Shown here one piece after another: positions 1 to 8,463 of a stretch of 64,000 bases of DNA. This stretch comes from Rickettsia tillamookensis. Its GTDB lineage: Bacteria; Pseudomonadota; Alphaproteobacteria; Rickettsiales; Rickettsiaceae. The DNA is taken from positions 620,001 to 684,000 of the forward strand of contig NZ_CP060138.2 in the NCBI RefSeq assembly GCF_016743795.2, in the 5' to 3' direction. The first letter of the stretch is position 1; the number at the start of each line of letters is the position of its first letter. The position numbers and the translations under genes are program-made. Under the pieces are notes generated by a model. The model was not told the DNA's origin. It saw only the letters and a list, made by a program, of their open reading frames with translations, and did no database searches.

Positions 1-858
1 GTTTTATTAATAGCAGTTAAATTTTTTGGTTATGAAGTAAAAGGGGCAGTGCGATGGATTAATATTTTAGGTCTATCTATTCAGCCTTCAGAATTTATCA
101 AACCGTTTTTTGCAGTTGTTACGGGCTGGATATTATCGCTAAAATTTAGTGATGATTTCCCAAGTTTTACGATTTGTATAATACTTTATTCTATTGTTGC
201 TATTCTCTTAATTATTCAGCCGGATTTTGGAATGCTTGTAATGATTACGGCAGTTTTCGGTATTCAGCTATTTATTGCGGGTATGCCGATATTTTGGATT
301 GTTCTAGCCGGTTTTTTAGGAATAATAGGAGTAACCATCGCTTATTTTTGGTTACCACACGTCACGCAAAGAATTAATTCATTTTTAGATCCTGATAGTA
401 GCGAGAATTATCAAGTTAGTAAGTCTCTTAAAGCTTTTGAGCATGGCGGATTATATGGACGAGGTCCAGGGGAGGGAGCAGTAAAGCAGGTACTACCCGA
501 TTCGCATACGGATTTTATTTTTGCCGTAGCAGGTGAAGAGTTTGGAGCTATTATTTGCCTTATTGTTATAGGTATATTTGCTTTTATAGTATTAAGAAGT
601 CTTATTAAATTATTAAACGAAACAGATAAATTTGTACAATTTGCTGCTAGCGGTATAATTGCACAATTAGGGCTTCAGGCAATAATTAATATGGGTGTGA
701 CCTTGCATTTACTTCCTACTAAAGGTATGACATTACCGTTTATTAGTTACGGTGGTTCTTCAACGCTTGCAATAGCTATCGCTACCGGTATGCTTCTTGG
801 CTTTACAAGACACAGAACACCTTTAAATTCGTACAAAATTCGTAATATTGAAATATGA
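1..858 (+). CDS. ftsW: Peptidoglycan glycosyltransferase FtsW (5' end outside window)
   Basis: SEDS-family polytopic membrane protein that polymerises septal peptidoglycan from lipid II during division. The reading frame is open from base 1, so the N-terminal part lies outside the window; about 285 codons are visible. Family signatures seen are the KGAVRWI and QPSEFIKP stretch near the start, several long hydrophobic segments, and a C-terminal [10 protein letters not shown] block typical of FtsW/RodA. The stop overlaps the murG start by 4 bases (ATGA), so the two are translationally coupled. RodA is the alternative, but the murG neighbour favours FtsW. Confidence 0.93.
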   Translation, partial: VLLIAVKFFGYEVKGAVRWINILGLSIQPSEFIKPFFAVVTGWILSLKFSDDFPSFTICIILYSIVAILLIIQPDFGMLVMITAVFGIQLFIAGMPIFWIVLAGFLGIIGVTIAYFWLPHVTQRINSFLDPDSSENYQVSKSLKAFEHGGLYGRGPGEGAVKQVLPDSHTDFIFAVAGEEFGAIICLIVIGIFAFIVLRSLIKLLNETDKFVQFAASGIIAQLGLQAIINMGVTLHLLPTKGMTLPFISYGGSSTLAIAIATGMLLGFTRHRTPLNSYKIRNIEI

Positions 859-1988
859 AAAAAATAATTTTAGTAGCAGGTGGTACGGGCGGGCATTTTT
901 TTCCGGCTGTCGCTCTTGGAGAAGAATTAGTAAAACGTGGATATGAAGTTCATTTTATTACTGATTTAAGATGCCAAAAATATATAAATCACAATCTGGG
1001 GTTAATTTTTCATATCTTAGATTTAAAACGCTCAGGTAATATTTTTTTATTTTTACCAAACTTATCAATTGCGATCTTAAAAGCTATTAAATTATTATAT
1101 AATATCAAATCTTCAGCTATTATAGGATTTGGCGGTTATCCTGTTATAGCTCCAATGTTTGCGGCAATTTTTTTAAGAGTACCGATTATAATTCATGAAC
1201 AGAATTCTTACCTTGGAAAAGTTAATAAATTTTTTGTAAACTTTGCTAAAAAGATAGCTATTTCTTATGAAGACGTAAAAAATTTACCGGAATTTGCAAA
1301 AAGTAAAATAGTAGTTACCGGTGGGGTAGTTAGGGAGAATATTAGGGAGTTGGATTCTGTAGTGTACTCAGTGTCACCCCGTGGCTTGACCACGGGATCC
1401 AAAAAAATAAAAAAAAGACTGGATTCTGTGGCAGGACCACGGAATGACAAGCTTTTTACTATATTCATCTTTGGCGGTAGTCAAGGAGCTAAGCTATTTT
1501 CAGAGCTGATACCTGCAAGTATTCAAATTTTAATGCAAAAACAGCCAAATCTTAAATTAAATATAATCCAGCAAGCAGCATTAGATGATCAAGTAAAAAT
1601 AAAAGATATATACTCGAAATTAAACATTAATTATGAATTTGCTGAATTCTTTGATAATATGGCATCGCAATATAAAGAAGCCGATTTAGTGATTTCAAGA
1701 GCAGGCGCATCTACTATAGAAGAATTGACCTATATAGGGTTGCCGGCAATCTTTATTCCACTACCTAGTGCTGCGGATAATCATCAATATTATAATGCAA
1801 AATTGCTTGCAGATAAAAAAGCAGGATGGTGTTTAGAGCAGAATAATATTTCTGCAGGAAAATTAGCAGATAAAATACTCGATTTGATAAATAATCCTAA
1901 GATATTAGGGGATGCTTCACAAAATTTATTAAAAAGAAGAAAAGAAGGGCATTTGCTACTAAGTAATTTAATAGAAAGAGTGATTTAA
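855..1988 (+). CDS. murG: UDP-GlcNAc--lipid I N-acetylglucosaminyltransferase MurG, with in-frame RPE
   Basis: GT28-family enzyme that adds GlcNAc to undecaprenyl-PP-MurNAc-pentapeptide (lipid I to lipid II) at the inner face of the membrane. It starts with the donor/acceptor glycine loop GGTGGH (residues 9-14) and has [14 protein letters not shown], then FGGSQGAK opening the C-terminal Rossmann domain and [11 protein letters not shown] for UDP-GlcNAc binding. Residues about 167-198 do not belong to the family; they are encoded by a type C palindromic element read in frame, placed in the linker between the two domains. The start overlaps the ftsW stop by 4 bases. At 377 residues it is slightly longer than usual because of the insert. 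Confidence 0.96.
   Translation: MKKIILVAGGTGGHFFPAVALGEELVKRGYEVHFITDLRCQKYINHNLGLIFHILDLKRSGNIFLFLPNLSIAILKAIKLLYNIKSSAIIGFGGYPVIAPMFAAIFLRVPIIIHEQNSYLGKVNKFFVNFAKKIAISYEDVKNLPEFAKSKIVVTGGVVRENIRELDSVVYSVSPRGLTTGSKKIKKRLDSVAGPRNDKLFTIFIFGGSQGAKLFSELIPASIQILMQKQPNLKLNIIQQAALDDQVKIKDIYSKLNINYEFAEFFDNMASQYKEADLVISRAGASTIEELTYIGLPAIFIPLPSAADNHQYYNAKLLADKKAGWCLEQNNISAGKLADKILDLINNPKILGDASQNLLKRRKEGHLLLSNLIERVI
1352..1455 (+). repeat. RPE type C inserted in frame in murG
   Basis: The inverted halves GTCACCCCGTGG and CCACGGAATGAC surround an A-rich centre. It adds about 32 codons (ending near SVAGPRNDK) to murG without a stop. The same ends occur in many intergenic copies in this window. Confidence 0.9.
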
Positions 1989-2006
1989 CGTTTTGGCTCT
2001 GCGGAG

Positions 2007-2126
2007 GTCATTCTTGCGAAGGCGGGAATCCAGAAAAAAGCGAGATAAATTGAGCTTTTAATTTTTTAAATTTAAGTGTGTTTATACTTTTTAGTAGTTG
2101 GATTCCCGCTTTCGCGGGAATGACAT
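2007..2126 (+). repeat. RPE type B, intergenic
   Basis: Inverted ends GTCATTCTTGCGAAGGCGGG and CCCGCTTTCGCGGGAATGAC enclose an AT-rich middle. It lies just after murG, in a gap of about 300 bases in which I see no gene. Confidence 0.85.
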
Positions 2127-2287
2127 AGAATGGCTATATTAAGCCATCCTAGCAAAGCCAAAAATACCTCAGAATAACAATAATTTAGTTAAGCACACAG
2201 AAGTCCGGCTCTTTATTCTTGCAAATTTGGCTATTATGTGGCATTAATCAAGAAAGTCTAATCAAAGTTTTGGAATAATATAAATAT

Positions 2288-2944
2288 ATGTTAAAAAAAA
2301 TTATAATATTATTTTTAGGAATGTTTTTACTTTCAGCTTGTACCGATAATTTTAGAAGCTATTTTCAAAGATCCGCAAATAATAGATTGGTTGATGGTAA
2401 AGGTGCTAAAGGCGGTAAAAGAAAACCTGTATATAATAATAAATATATTACTTTGGCTAAAAAGAATATAGTAGAAGATAATCTTGATTATGATAACGAA
2501 GATGATGATGACTATGATAGCGATAGTCCTTTAAGAGGAGAAAGAATCGATCCTGTAAAGAGAAATCGTGAAATGTATCTTAAGATGATTAAAAGGGATA
2601 TGGCAAGGCAAAAAGCAGAAGCCGGCTTCGCTGAATCCGATGATGATATGACTTTAAGTAGAGCAAATAAAAAGGTTAGAAAAGACGATAGCGATAAAGA
2701 AAAAAGGATGCAAGAGGAATTAAATCAGATAAAAGCAATGCTTAGAGAAACTAAGCGTGATATATCAAAATATACTTGTCCAAATGCTACGGTAAACCAA
2801 AATTATGCACCACCCGTTACAAATTATGAACCTGTAAATTATCCACCGGTAAAAAATAGTAAGCCGTATAATAACAATTCTAAGGTAAAGCAAAAATTTA
2901 TCCGTGAAGATGATGATAACGGTAGTAATGCTTGTTCGATATAA
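2288..2944 (+). CDS. Hypothetical lipoprotein
   Basis: The function is not recognised. The N-terminus is a lipoprotein signal: MLKK, a hydrophobic core, then the lipobox LLSAC with the lipidated Cys at residue 18. The mature part is very polar, with a basic stretch (residues 40-50), an acidic run [12 protein letters not shown] near residue 75, a charged probably helical region (about 95-155), and an N/P/Y-rich tail ending in a Cys. It is likely tethered to a membrane facing the periplasm. It stands alone on the plus strand, with a solo palindrome directly after the stop. Confidence 0.8.
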   Translation: MLKKIIILFLGMFLLSACTDNFRSYFQRSANNRLVDGKGAKGGKRKPVYNNKYITLAKKNIVEDNLDYDNEDDDDYDSDSPLRGERIDPVKRNREMYLKMIKRDMARQKAEAGFAESDDDMTLSRANKKVRKDDSDKEKRMQEELNQIKAMLRETKRDISKYTCPNATVNQNYAPPVTNYEPVNYPPVKNSKPYNNNSKVKQKFIREDDDNGSNACSI

Positions 2945-2946
2945 TA

Positions 2947-2978
2947 TATGTCATTCCTGCTTCCGCAGGAATGACATA
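2947..2978 (+). terminator. Solo perfect hairpin after the lipoprotein gene
   Basis: A 32-base palindrome with half-sites TATGTCATTCCTGC and GCAGGAATGACATA starts 3 bases after the stop at 2944. It has the ends of a type B RPE without the middle. It could terminate transcription, but it lacks a clear following T-run. Confidence 0.55.
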
Positions 2979-3097
2979 CTATGTAATATATTTATCACTA
3001 TTTAATAGATTTATTGTTTTTCAAATAAGATTATTATTTATTAATAAAAATTAATATTTGAATATAGAAATATGTTAAATTTATTAATAGGTATATT

Positions 3098-3698
3098 ATG
3101 AAAAGTAAACTCTCAGCAAGTACTGCTAGTCTTACCTCTATAAAAGGCCTTCAAAACCCTATTGTTACTGAAATAAAAGAATTAACAAAAAAATTACATT
3201 TTAAAGATCAAGAGCTTGAAAAAGCTTACGGGATGGCTTCAGATGATGTTTCTATTCAAGCAACAAAGGGAACAGATATTATATGCTTTAAAAGCTGTAG
3301 AATCTGCAAAACAACATTTGACAGACAAGACACAAGAATTTTGTAATAAATTAAATGACTACGGCATTTGTGTTGCTTACTCATTTGCTAATTATAAAAA
3401 AAGCGGTAAGGACATATTAGAATTTGTATCACCTTATTTATTAAAAAACGCATCTGATATGGAATATATTAAGGCCTATATTCCTGAAGCATATATAAAA
3501 GAGAGTAATAAAAATGATGCTATGGAATTGCTTGGTAAACGAGAAGTAAGAGACTATTTAGATCAAAAGTCTTCTGAGTTAGTAAGCAAATCGCCTGTAC
3601 CGTCTACCCCTTCTACAACGGACACATTTAATTATGATAGTGATGAAATTACGGTTGCCGGAGAAGAGAAAACGACGCCGAATACTGAACAAGCTTGA
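3098..3698 (+). pseudogene. Hypothetical protein gene split by one-base frameshift
   Basis: Two overlapping frames fit one gene. The first runs from ATG 3098 (MKSKLSASTASLTS) to the lysine of IQATKG; the second continues from EQILYALKAVESAKQHL to the stop at 3698. Removing one G from the GGG run at 3268-3270 joins them as ATKEQILYALKAVE, giving about 199 residues. The protein would be soluble and helical, with a Ser/Thr/Pro-rich C-terminal tail. The family is not recognised. It may be a recent pseudogene, a slippage site or a sequencing error. Confidence 0.7.
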
Positions 3699-3705
3699 TA
3701 ACGCT

Positions 3706-3889
3706 GTCATCCTGTGGCTTGTCCACGGGGTCTAGTTAAAAATACTAATATTATTAGTATTTTTAACTGTTTTTATGGATACCGTGGTCGAGCCACGGTA
3801 TGACACCCAGCAGGTTTTTCGAGCTATGCAACAACGCTGGTCGAGCCACGGTATCACACCGAACGGGTTTCTCGAGCCATACAACAACG
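3706..3889 (+). repeat. RPE type C plus tail repeats
   Basis: The core (3706-3805) has ends GTCATCCTGTGG and CCACGGTATGAC around a perfect AAAATACTAAT / ATTAGTATTTT stem. It is followed by two tail units (GTTTTTCGAGCTATGCAACA and a diverged copy). It separates the frameshifted gene from the 3' end of the convergent RND pump gene. Confidence 0.85.
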
Positions 3890-6800
3890 TTAATCTTTCC
3901 AATTTAATTCCGGATAGTTTCTAATTTCAACTTTGGAATTACTATTTTTTAGCCATCTCTTAGCTGCTTCTAAATATAGGAAAATTATCGGTGTAATATA
4001 AAGAGTAAGTAATTGTGATGTAAGCAACCCACCGACTACTGCAAGTCCGAGCGATCTTCTCTCTGCTCCCGTTGCTCCGACTCCAAGAGCAATAGGCATA
4101 GCTCCCATTAATGCAGCTAGGGTAGTCATCATAATAGGTCTGAATCTTATTATACATGCTTCATAGATTGCTTCATGCGAAGATTTATTGCCGGTTCTCT
4201 CAAGTTCTAGAGCAAAATCTATTATCATAATAGCGTTTTTCTTAACGATACCGATTAGCATAATAAGTCCAACAAATCCATACATATCAAGCTCGCTATT
4301 AAATATTAGCAATGTAAGTAATGCTCCGAATATAGCTGTAGGTAACCCTGAAAGGATGGTTATCGGATGTACAAAACTCTCATATAACATTCCAAGGATT
4401 ATATAAATGACTATAACGGCAAGTCCAAGCAATAAGCCAAGATCAGAAAAAGACGACTGAAATGCCTGAGCAGTTCCTTGGAAGCTTCCCGTAATCGTAG
4501 CCGGCATTTGTAATTCCTTTATAGCTTCGTTGACTTTTGGAACGGCATCGCTAATTGAATATCCGTCTTGCAGGTTAAACGATACCGTAACCGAAGGTAA
4601 TTGTCCGAAATGTGAAATACTAAGAGGGCCAACAGTATTAACGATTTTAGCAAGCGTAGTTAGCGGGACTAAATTGCCGCTTGCGGAGTTAATATTGACT
4701 AAAGATAACATTGACGAATCTGTTTGATATTTAGGATCTAGTTCTAAAATAACGTCATATTGAGCTGTCGGAGTATATAGTGTGGAAATTTGTTCAGCAC
4801 CATAAGCCGCATATAAGATATTTTGGATTTGCTCGACCGATATACCGAGTTTTGCAGCTTTATATCTGTCGATTTGTACTAAAGTTTGCGGCTGTGCTAT
4901 TTGTAAATCCGAAGTTACGTCAATAAAACCAGGTAGCCGTGCAAGCTTGTCCTTTAATTTCGGGGCAAAGCTAAATAGCTCATCTTGATCAAGTCCTTGC
5001 ATAGTATATTGATATTGGCTTTTGGTTGCTTGCCCGCCGATCGTAATAGTAGGCACGTTTTGGATATATACCATTAAGCCTACTAAATGATTTAGTTTTG
5101 AGCGTAACTGATCAATTACCTCATCTGCTCTAATTCGTTGATTTCGTGGTTTTAAACTAATAAAAATCGTTCCCTGATTAACGGCAGAGTTTCTACCCGA
5201 AACACCGACTGCCGAAAAGAATGAATCTATATTAGGATTTTTAAGTAATACATCGCTTACTTTCTGTTGTTCTTTGACCATCGCATCAAAAGAAATAGTT
5301 TGAGCGGCTTCGGTAAAAACTAAGATTTGTCCCGTATCGGAATCAGGCATAAAGCCTTTACGAACTTTTCCGAATAAGTAAGCCGTTGCAATAATTACTA
5401 AGAGAAATATAAGCATAGTAGTTTTTGAATGCTCTACCACCGTTTTTAAGCTGCTACCGTATTTTTGTTTTATGTATTCAAAGGCACGTTCGGTTAATGG
5501 TAGACCGTCATTGCGAGGCGTCAAAGACGCTGCGGCAATCTCGGTTTGCTGTCCTGAGATTGCTACGTCGCTTCGCTCCTCGCAATGACGGCTTTGCCTC
5601 TCATTCCTCAAAAACACATTGCACAGCATTGGAGTGACGGTTATCGAAATAACCCCCGAAAGTAAAATAGCGGTAGTAATAACAACGGCAAGTTCGTGCA
5701 GTAATTTGCCTAAAATTCCGCTCATAAATAATATCGGAATAAATACTGCCATTAGGGATAAAGTCATTGAGACGATAGTAAATCCTATTTCTTTAGTACC
5801 GTTGATACATGCTGCTATTTTACCTTCGCCTTTTTCCATATGTCTTGTGATATTTTCAAGCACTACTATTGCATCATCTACCACAAAGCCCATTGCAAGG
5901 GTGAGGGCCATTAAAGACATGTTATCGATACTAAACCCGAATAGATACATAAAGGCAAAAGTACCGACAATCGATAAGGGGAGGGCAATAGTCGGAATAA
6001 TCACGGACCGTAAATTATGCAGAAAGAGAAATATAGCAATCACTACGAGTATTAAAGCAAGTAACATAGTAAAATTGGCATCATTTACCGATTCTCTGAT
6101 AGAAATTGACCTATCAAACATGATATTAATATTAACACCCTCAGGGATTTGCTTGCGAAGTAACGGCAATACTTCTTTTATAGAGTCAACTATCTCAATA
6201 GTATTTGTATCGGGTTGTTTTTGAATAGCAAGTATTACCCCGAGCTTATCCCTATACCAAGCGGCTATTTTATTGTTAGCTACGCTATCGATGGCTTTAC
6301 CTATATTTTTAAGAAAAAGCGGATTACCGTTTTTATAAGTTAATATTAAATCGTTATATTCTTTAGCATTTTGTAATTGCCCGGGCGCTCTAATGCTTGA
6401 ATAGATATCTTTGCCGTATAAAGCCCCGGTCGGTAAGTTAACGTTGGCAGAGCTGATAATATTTGATACTTGGTCGAGCCCTATATTATTTGCTGCCATT
6501 TTAACAGGGTCAACCTGCACACGTACCGCATATTGTTGTGAGCCGTAAACTTGTACCTGTGCAACACCCGGTAACATTGATAAACGCTCAGCCATAATTG
6601 TTTCGGCGTAATAGTCAACGGTATATAAGGGTAGAGTATCAGAAGTTAAAGATAAATAAAATATAGGTGCATCGGCAGGGTTTACTTTACGATATGAGGG
6701 CGGGGTAGGTAAGTCGTTCGGTAATTGCTTAGCGGCGGATGAGATAGCTGCTTGTACGTCTTGTGCTGCGGCATCTATATCTCGGTCTAAATTAAATTGC

Positions 6801-7078
6801 AAAGTAATTTGAGTAGTGCCGTTACTATTAACCGAACTCATCGAATCAATATCGGATATTGTTGAGAATTGCTTTTCAAGCGGTAATGCAACTGAAGACG
6901 CCATAGTAGTCGGGTCAGCTCCGGGCAAGCTTACTGAAACCTGAATAGTCGGGAAATCGATATCAGGTAAAACGCTTACCGGTAATAGCTTATAGCCGAA
7001 TGCTCCAAACAGTAAAATAGTTACCATAAATAAAGTAGCAAGAACCGGACGCTTAATAAATATTTCTGAAATACCCAA
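3890..7078 (-). CDS. RND efflux pump inner-membrane permease (AcrB/MdtB type), with in-frame RPE
   Basis: Proton-driven trimeric exporter of the hydrophobe/amphiphile efflux family. It opens with MGISEIFIKRPVLATLF, the usual family start, then TM1 and a large periplasmic loop. The TM4 proton-relay motif GFVVDDAIVV lies near residue 405, with a second loop and the C-terminal TM cluster (AIFGALLTLL, MTTLAALMGAMPIALGVG). Residues about 496-524 (SRHCEERSDVAIS to TPRNDG) are not family sequence but an in-frame type A RPE lying in the cytoplasmic segment between the two halves of the pump. It is the last gene of a minus-strand efflux cluster after the adaptor and outer-membrane genes. The substrate cannot be told. 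Confidence 0.93.
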   Translation of the reverse strand: MGISEIFIKRPVLATLFMVTILLFGAFGYKLLPVSVLPDIDFPTIQVSVSLPGADPTTMASSVALPLEKQFSTISDIDSMSSVNSNGTTQITLQFNLDRDIDAAAQDVQAAISSAAKQLPNDLPTPPSYRKVNPADAPIFYLSLTSDTLPLYTVDYYAETIMAERLSMLPGVAQVQVYGSQQYAVRVQVDPVKMAANNIGLDQVSNIISSANVNLPTGALYGKDIYSSIRAPGQLQNAKEYNDLILTYKNGNPLFLKNIGKAIDSVANNKIAAWYRDKLGVILAIQKQPDTNTIEIVDSIKEVLPLLRKQIPEGVNINIMFDRSISIRESVNDANFTMLLALILVVIAIFLFLHNLRSVIIPTIALPLSIVGTFAFMYLFGFSIDNMSLMALTLAMGFVVDDAIVVLENITRHMEKGEGKIAACINGTKEIGFTIVSMTLSLMAVFIPILFMSGILGKLLHELAVVITTAILLSGVISITVTPMLCNVFLRNERQSRHCEERSDVAISGQQTEIAAASLTPRNDGLPLTERAFEYIKQKYGSSLKTVVEHSKTTMLIFLLVIIATAYLFGKVRKGFMPDSDTGQILVFTEAAQTISFDAMVKEQQKVSDVLLKNPNIDSFFSAVGVSGRNSAVNQGTIFISLKPRNQRIRADEVIDQLRSKLNHLVGLMVYIQNVPTITIGGQATKSQYQYTMQGLDQDELFSFAPKLKDKLARLPGFIDVTSDLQIAQPQTLVQIDRYKAAKLGISVEQIQNILYAAYGAEQISTLYTPTAQYDVILELDPKYQTDSSMLSLVNINSASGNLVPLTTLAKIVNTVGPLSISHFGQLPSVTVSFNLQDGYSISDAVPKVNEAIKELQMPATITGSFQGTAQAFQSSFSDLGLLLGLAVIVIYIILGMLYESFVHPITILSGLPTAIFGALLTLLIFNSELDMYGFVGLIMLIGIVKKNAIMIIDFALELERTGNKSSHEAIYEACIIRFRPIMMTTLAALMGAMPIALGVGATGAERRSLGLAVVGGLLTSQLLTLYITPIIFLYLEAAKRWLKNSNSKVEIRNYPELNWKD
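5506..5590 (-). repeat. RPE type A inserted in frame in the RND pump gene
   Basis: Inverted ends CGTCATTGCGAGG and CCTCGCAATGACG lie within the coding frame. They encode the rickettsial RPE-like peptide HCEERSDVAIS ... TPRND with no stop. Confidence 0.92.
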
Positions 7079-7093
7079 TTATTCCTCACTCCT

Positions 7094-7217
7094 GTCATCC
7101 CGTGGCTTGACCACGGGATCCAGTAATAAAAGTTACAAATATAGCAAATTCTTTAAATTAAAAGCTCGATTTATCTCGCTTTTTTTCTGGATCCCGTGGA
7201 CAAGCTACGGGATGACA
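7094..7217 (+). repeat. RPE hybrid C/B between pump and adaptor genes
   Basis: The ends GTCATCCCGTGGCTTGACCA and ACAAGCTACGGGATGAC enclose a centre containing the AAGCTCGATTTATCTCGC stretch also seen in type B copies at 2007 and 20151. Confidence 0.85.
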
Positions 7218-7223
7218 GTTAAA

Positions 7224-8336
7224 CTACTCCTCCCTAACACTCACCTCTGATCCGTTAGATAATCGTAGCTGCCCATTGGTTATCACTGTTTCACCCTCAT
7301 CTATACCGCTTTTAATAACAATAAAATCATCATTAGAAAAAACTATATCTATATTCTTAACCACAGCCTTATTATCTTTATCGACAACAAATACATAAGG
7401 TCCTTGATCGTTAGTTTGCATTGCTTTAGACGGAACTATTAAAGCATCTTTTTCTGTATAAACGGTTAAGGACACACGTACAAACTGTCCCGGCCACAAT
7501 GCTTCGTTTTGATTAGGTAGAGTTGCTTTAACTTTGATAGTACCGCTATTTGGGTCAATTGTATTGTCGACAAAAACGATTTCACCGTCTTTAATTTCTT
7601 GGTCGCTTACGGTTCTAACCGTCAAAGCTAAATCATTAGATTTTTGAGATTTATTAATACGATCTAGATATTCTTCAGGTACGGAAAAACTAACATAAAT
7701 AGGCGAGATGGTATTTATAGTGACTAGGCTTGCAAAATCCGGTGACACTAAATCGCCTATATCTACCTTACTCTCACTAAGTTTACCATCAAAAGGAGCT
7801 ACTATTTTTGAATATTCAATTTGTAAATTAGCATCTGCAATAATTGCTTTATCTCGCTCTACGCTTGCTGTAAGCATATTCATATTAGTTAGCATCTGTA
7901 AATATTGCTCTTCCGAAACGGCTTTTTCTTCGTATAAACCACGATATCGTGCTTCTTCTTTTATAGCATTTTCGAGGTTATAAGTATCACTTAGTAAATT
8001 TGCTTGTGCTTGTTGTAATTGATTTTGAAAAAGACGAGAATCGATTTCATATAATAAATCACCTGCTTTTACTTCTTGTCCGTCATCAAAATTTACACTT
8101 AATATTTGTCCCGTAACTTGAGGTTTAATATCGGCACTTTGGTAAGTTTCAGCTACTCCTGCAAGCTCTATCACATAAGGCACGTCTTTTCTGATAACTT
8201 TTGTTACCTCAACCGGAGCTGCTATTATTATTTGTTTATTACTTTTATGATGATGCTTTATTACCCAAAATACTAATATTACCATTAGTACTAGTAATGT
8301 TATCAATATCAAATTACGCATTATTGTTTTAAGCAT
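7224..8336 (-). CDS. RND efflux periplasmic adaptor subunit (membrane fusion protein)
   Basis: AcrA/HlyD-type adaptor that bridges the pump and the outer-membrane channel. One N-terminal hydrophobic anchor (about residues 8-24) precedes the first half-lipoyl motif (GQILSVNFDDGQEVKAGDLL), a coiled-coil hairpin (about 105-165), the second half-lipoyl motif (IVAPFDGKL) and beta-barrel/membrane-proximal domains (DPNSGTIKVKATLPN, LWPGQFVRV). The length of 370 residues is normal. It lies between the outer-membrane and pump genes on the same strand, with RPEs in both gaps. Confidence 0.93.
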   Translation of the reverse strand: MLKTIMRNLILITLLVLMVILVFWVIKHHHKSNKQIIIAAPVEVTKVIRKDVPYVIELAGVAETYQSADIKPQVTGQILSVNFDDGQEVKAGDLLYEIDSRLFQNQLQQAQANLLSDTYNLENAIKEEARYRGLYEEKAVSEEQYLQMLTNMNMLTASVERDKAIIADANLQIEYSKIVAPFDGKLSESKVDIGDLVSPDFASLVTINTISPIYVSFSVPEEYLDRINKSQKSNDLALTVRTVSDQEIKDGEIVFVDNTIDPNSGTIKVKATLPNQNEALWPGQFVRVSLTVYTEKDALIVPSKAMQTNDQGPYVFVVDKDNKAVVKNIDIVFSNDDFIVIKSGIDEGETVITNGQLRLSNGSEVSVREE

Positions 8337-8363
8337 TGTTTTAATGTGTTTGTTTATATTAAT

Positions 8364-8454
8364 GTCATTGCGAGAAGAATTACGTAGTAATTCGACGAAG
8401 CAATCTCAGGATATTTGACGAGATTGCCACGTCGCTTCGCTCCTCGCAATGACG
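8364..8454 (+). repeat. RPE type A, intergenic in efflux cluster
   Basis: Ends GTCATTGCGAGAAG and CTCGCAATGACG flank internal AATCTCAGGATATTTGACGA. It lies between the adaptor and outer-membrane efflux genes. Confidence 0.88.
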
Positions 8455-8463
8455 TTACTCGTA

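Noticed and set aside
5619..6224. 201-codon plus-strand open frame
   Set aside because: It lies antisense to the well-supported RND pump gene and its translation has no recognisable family pattern; a shadow frame.
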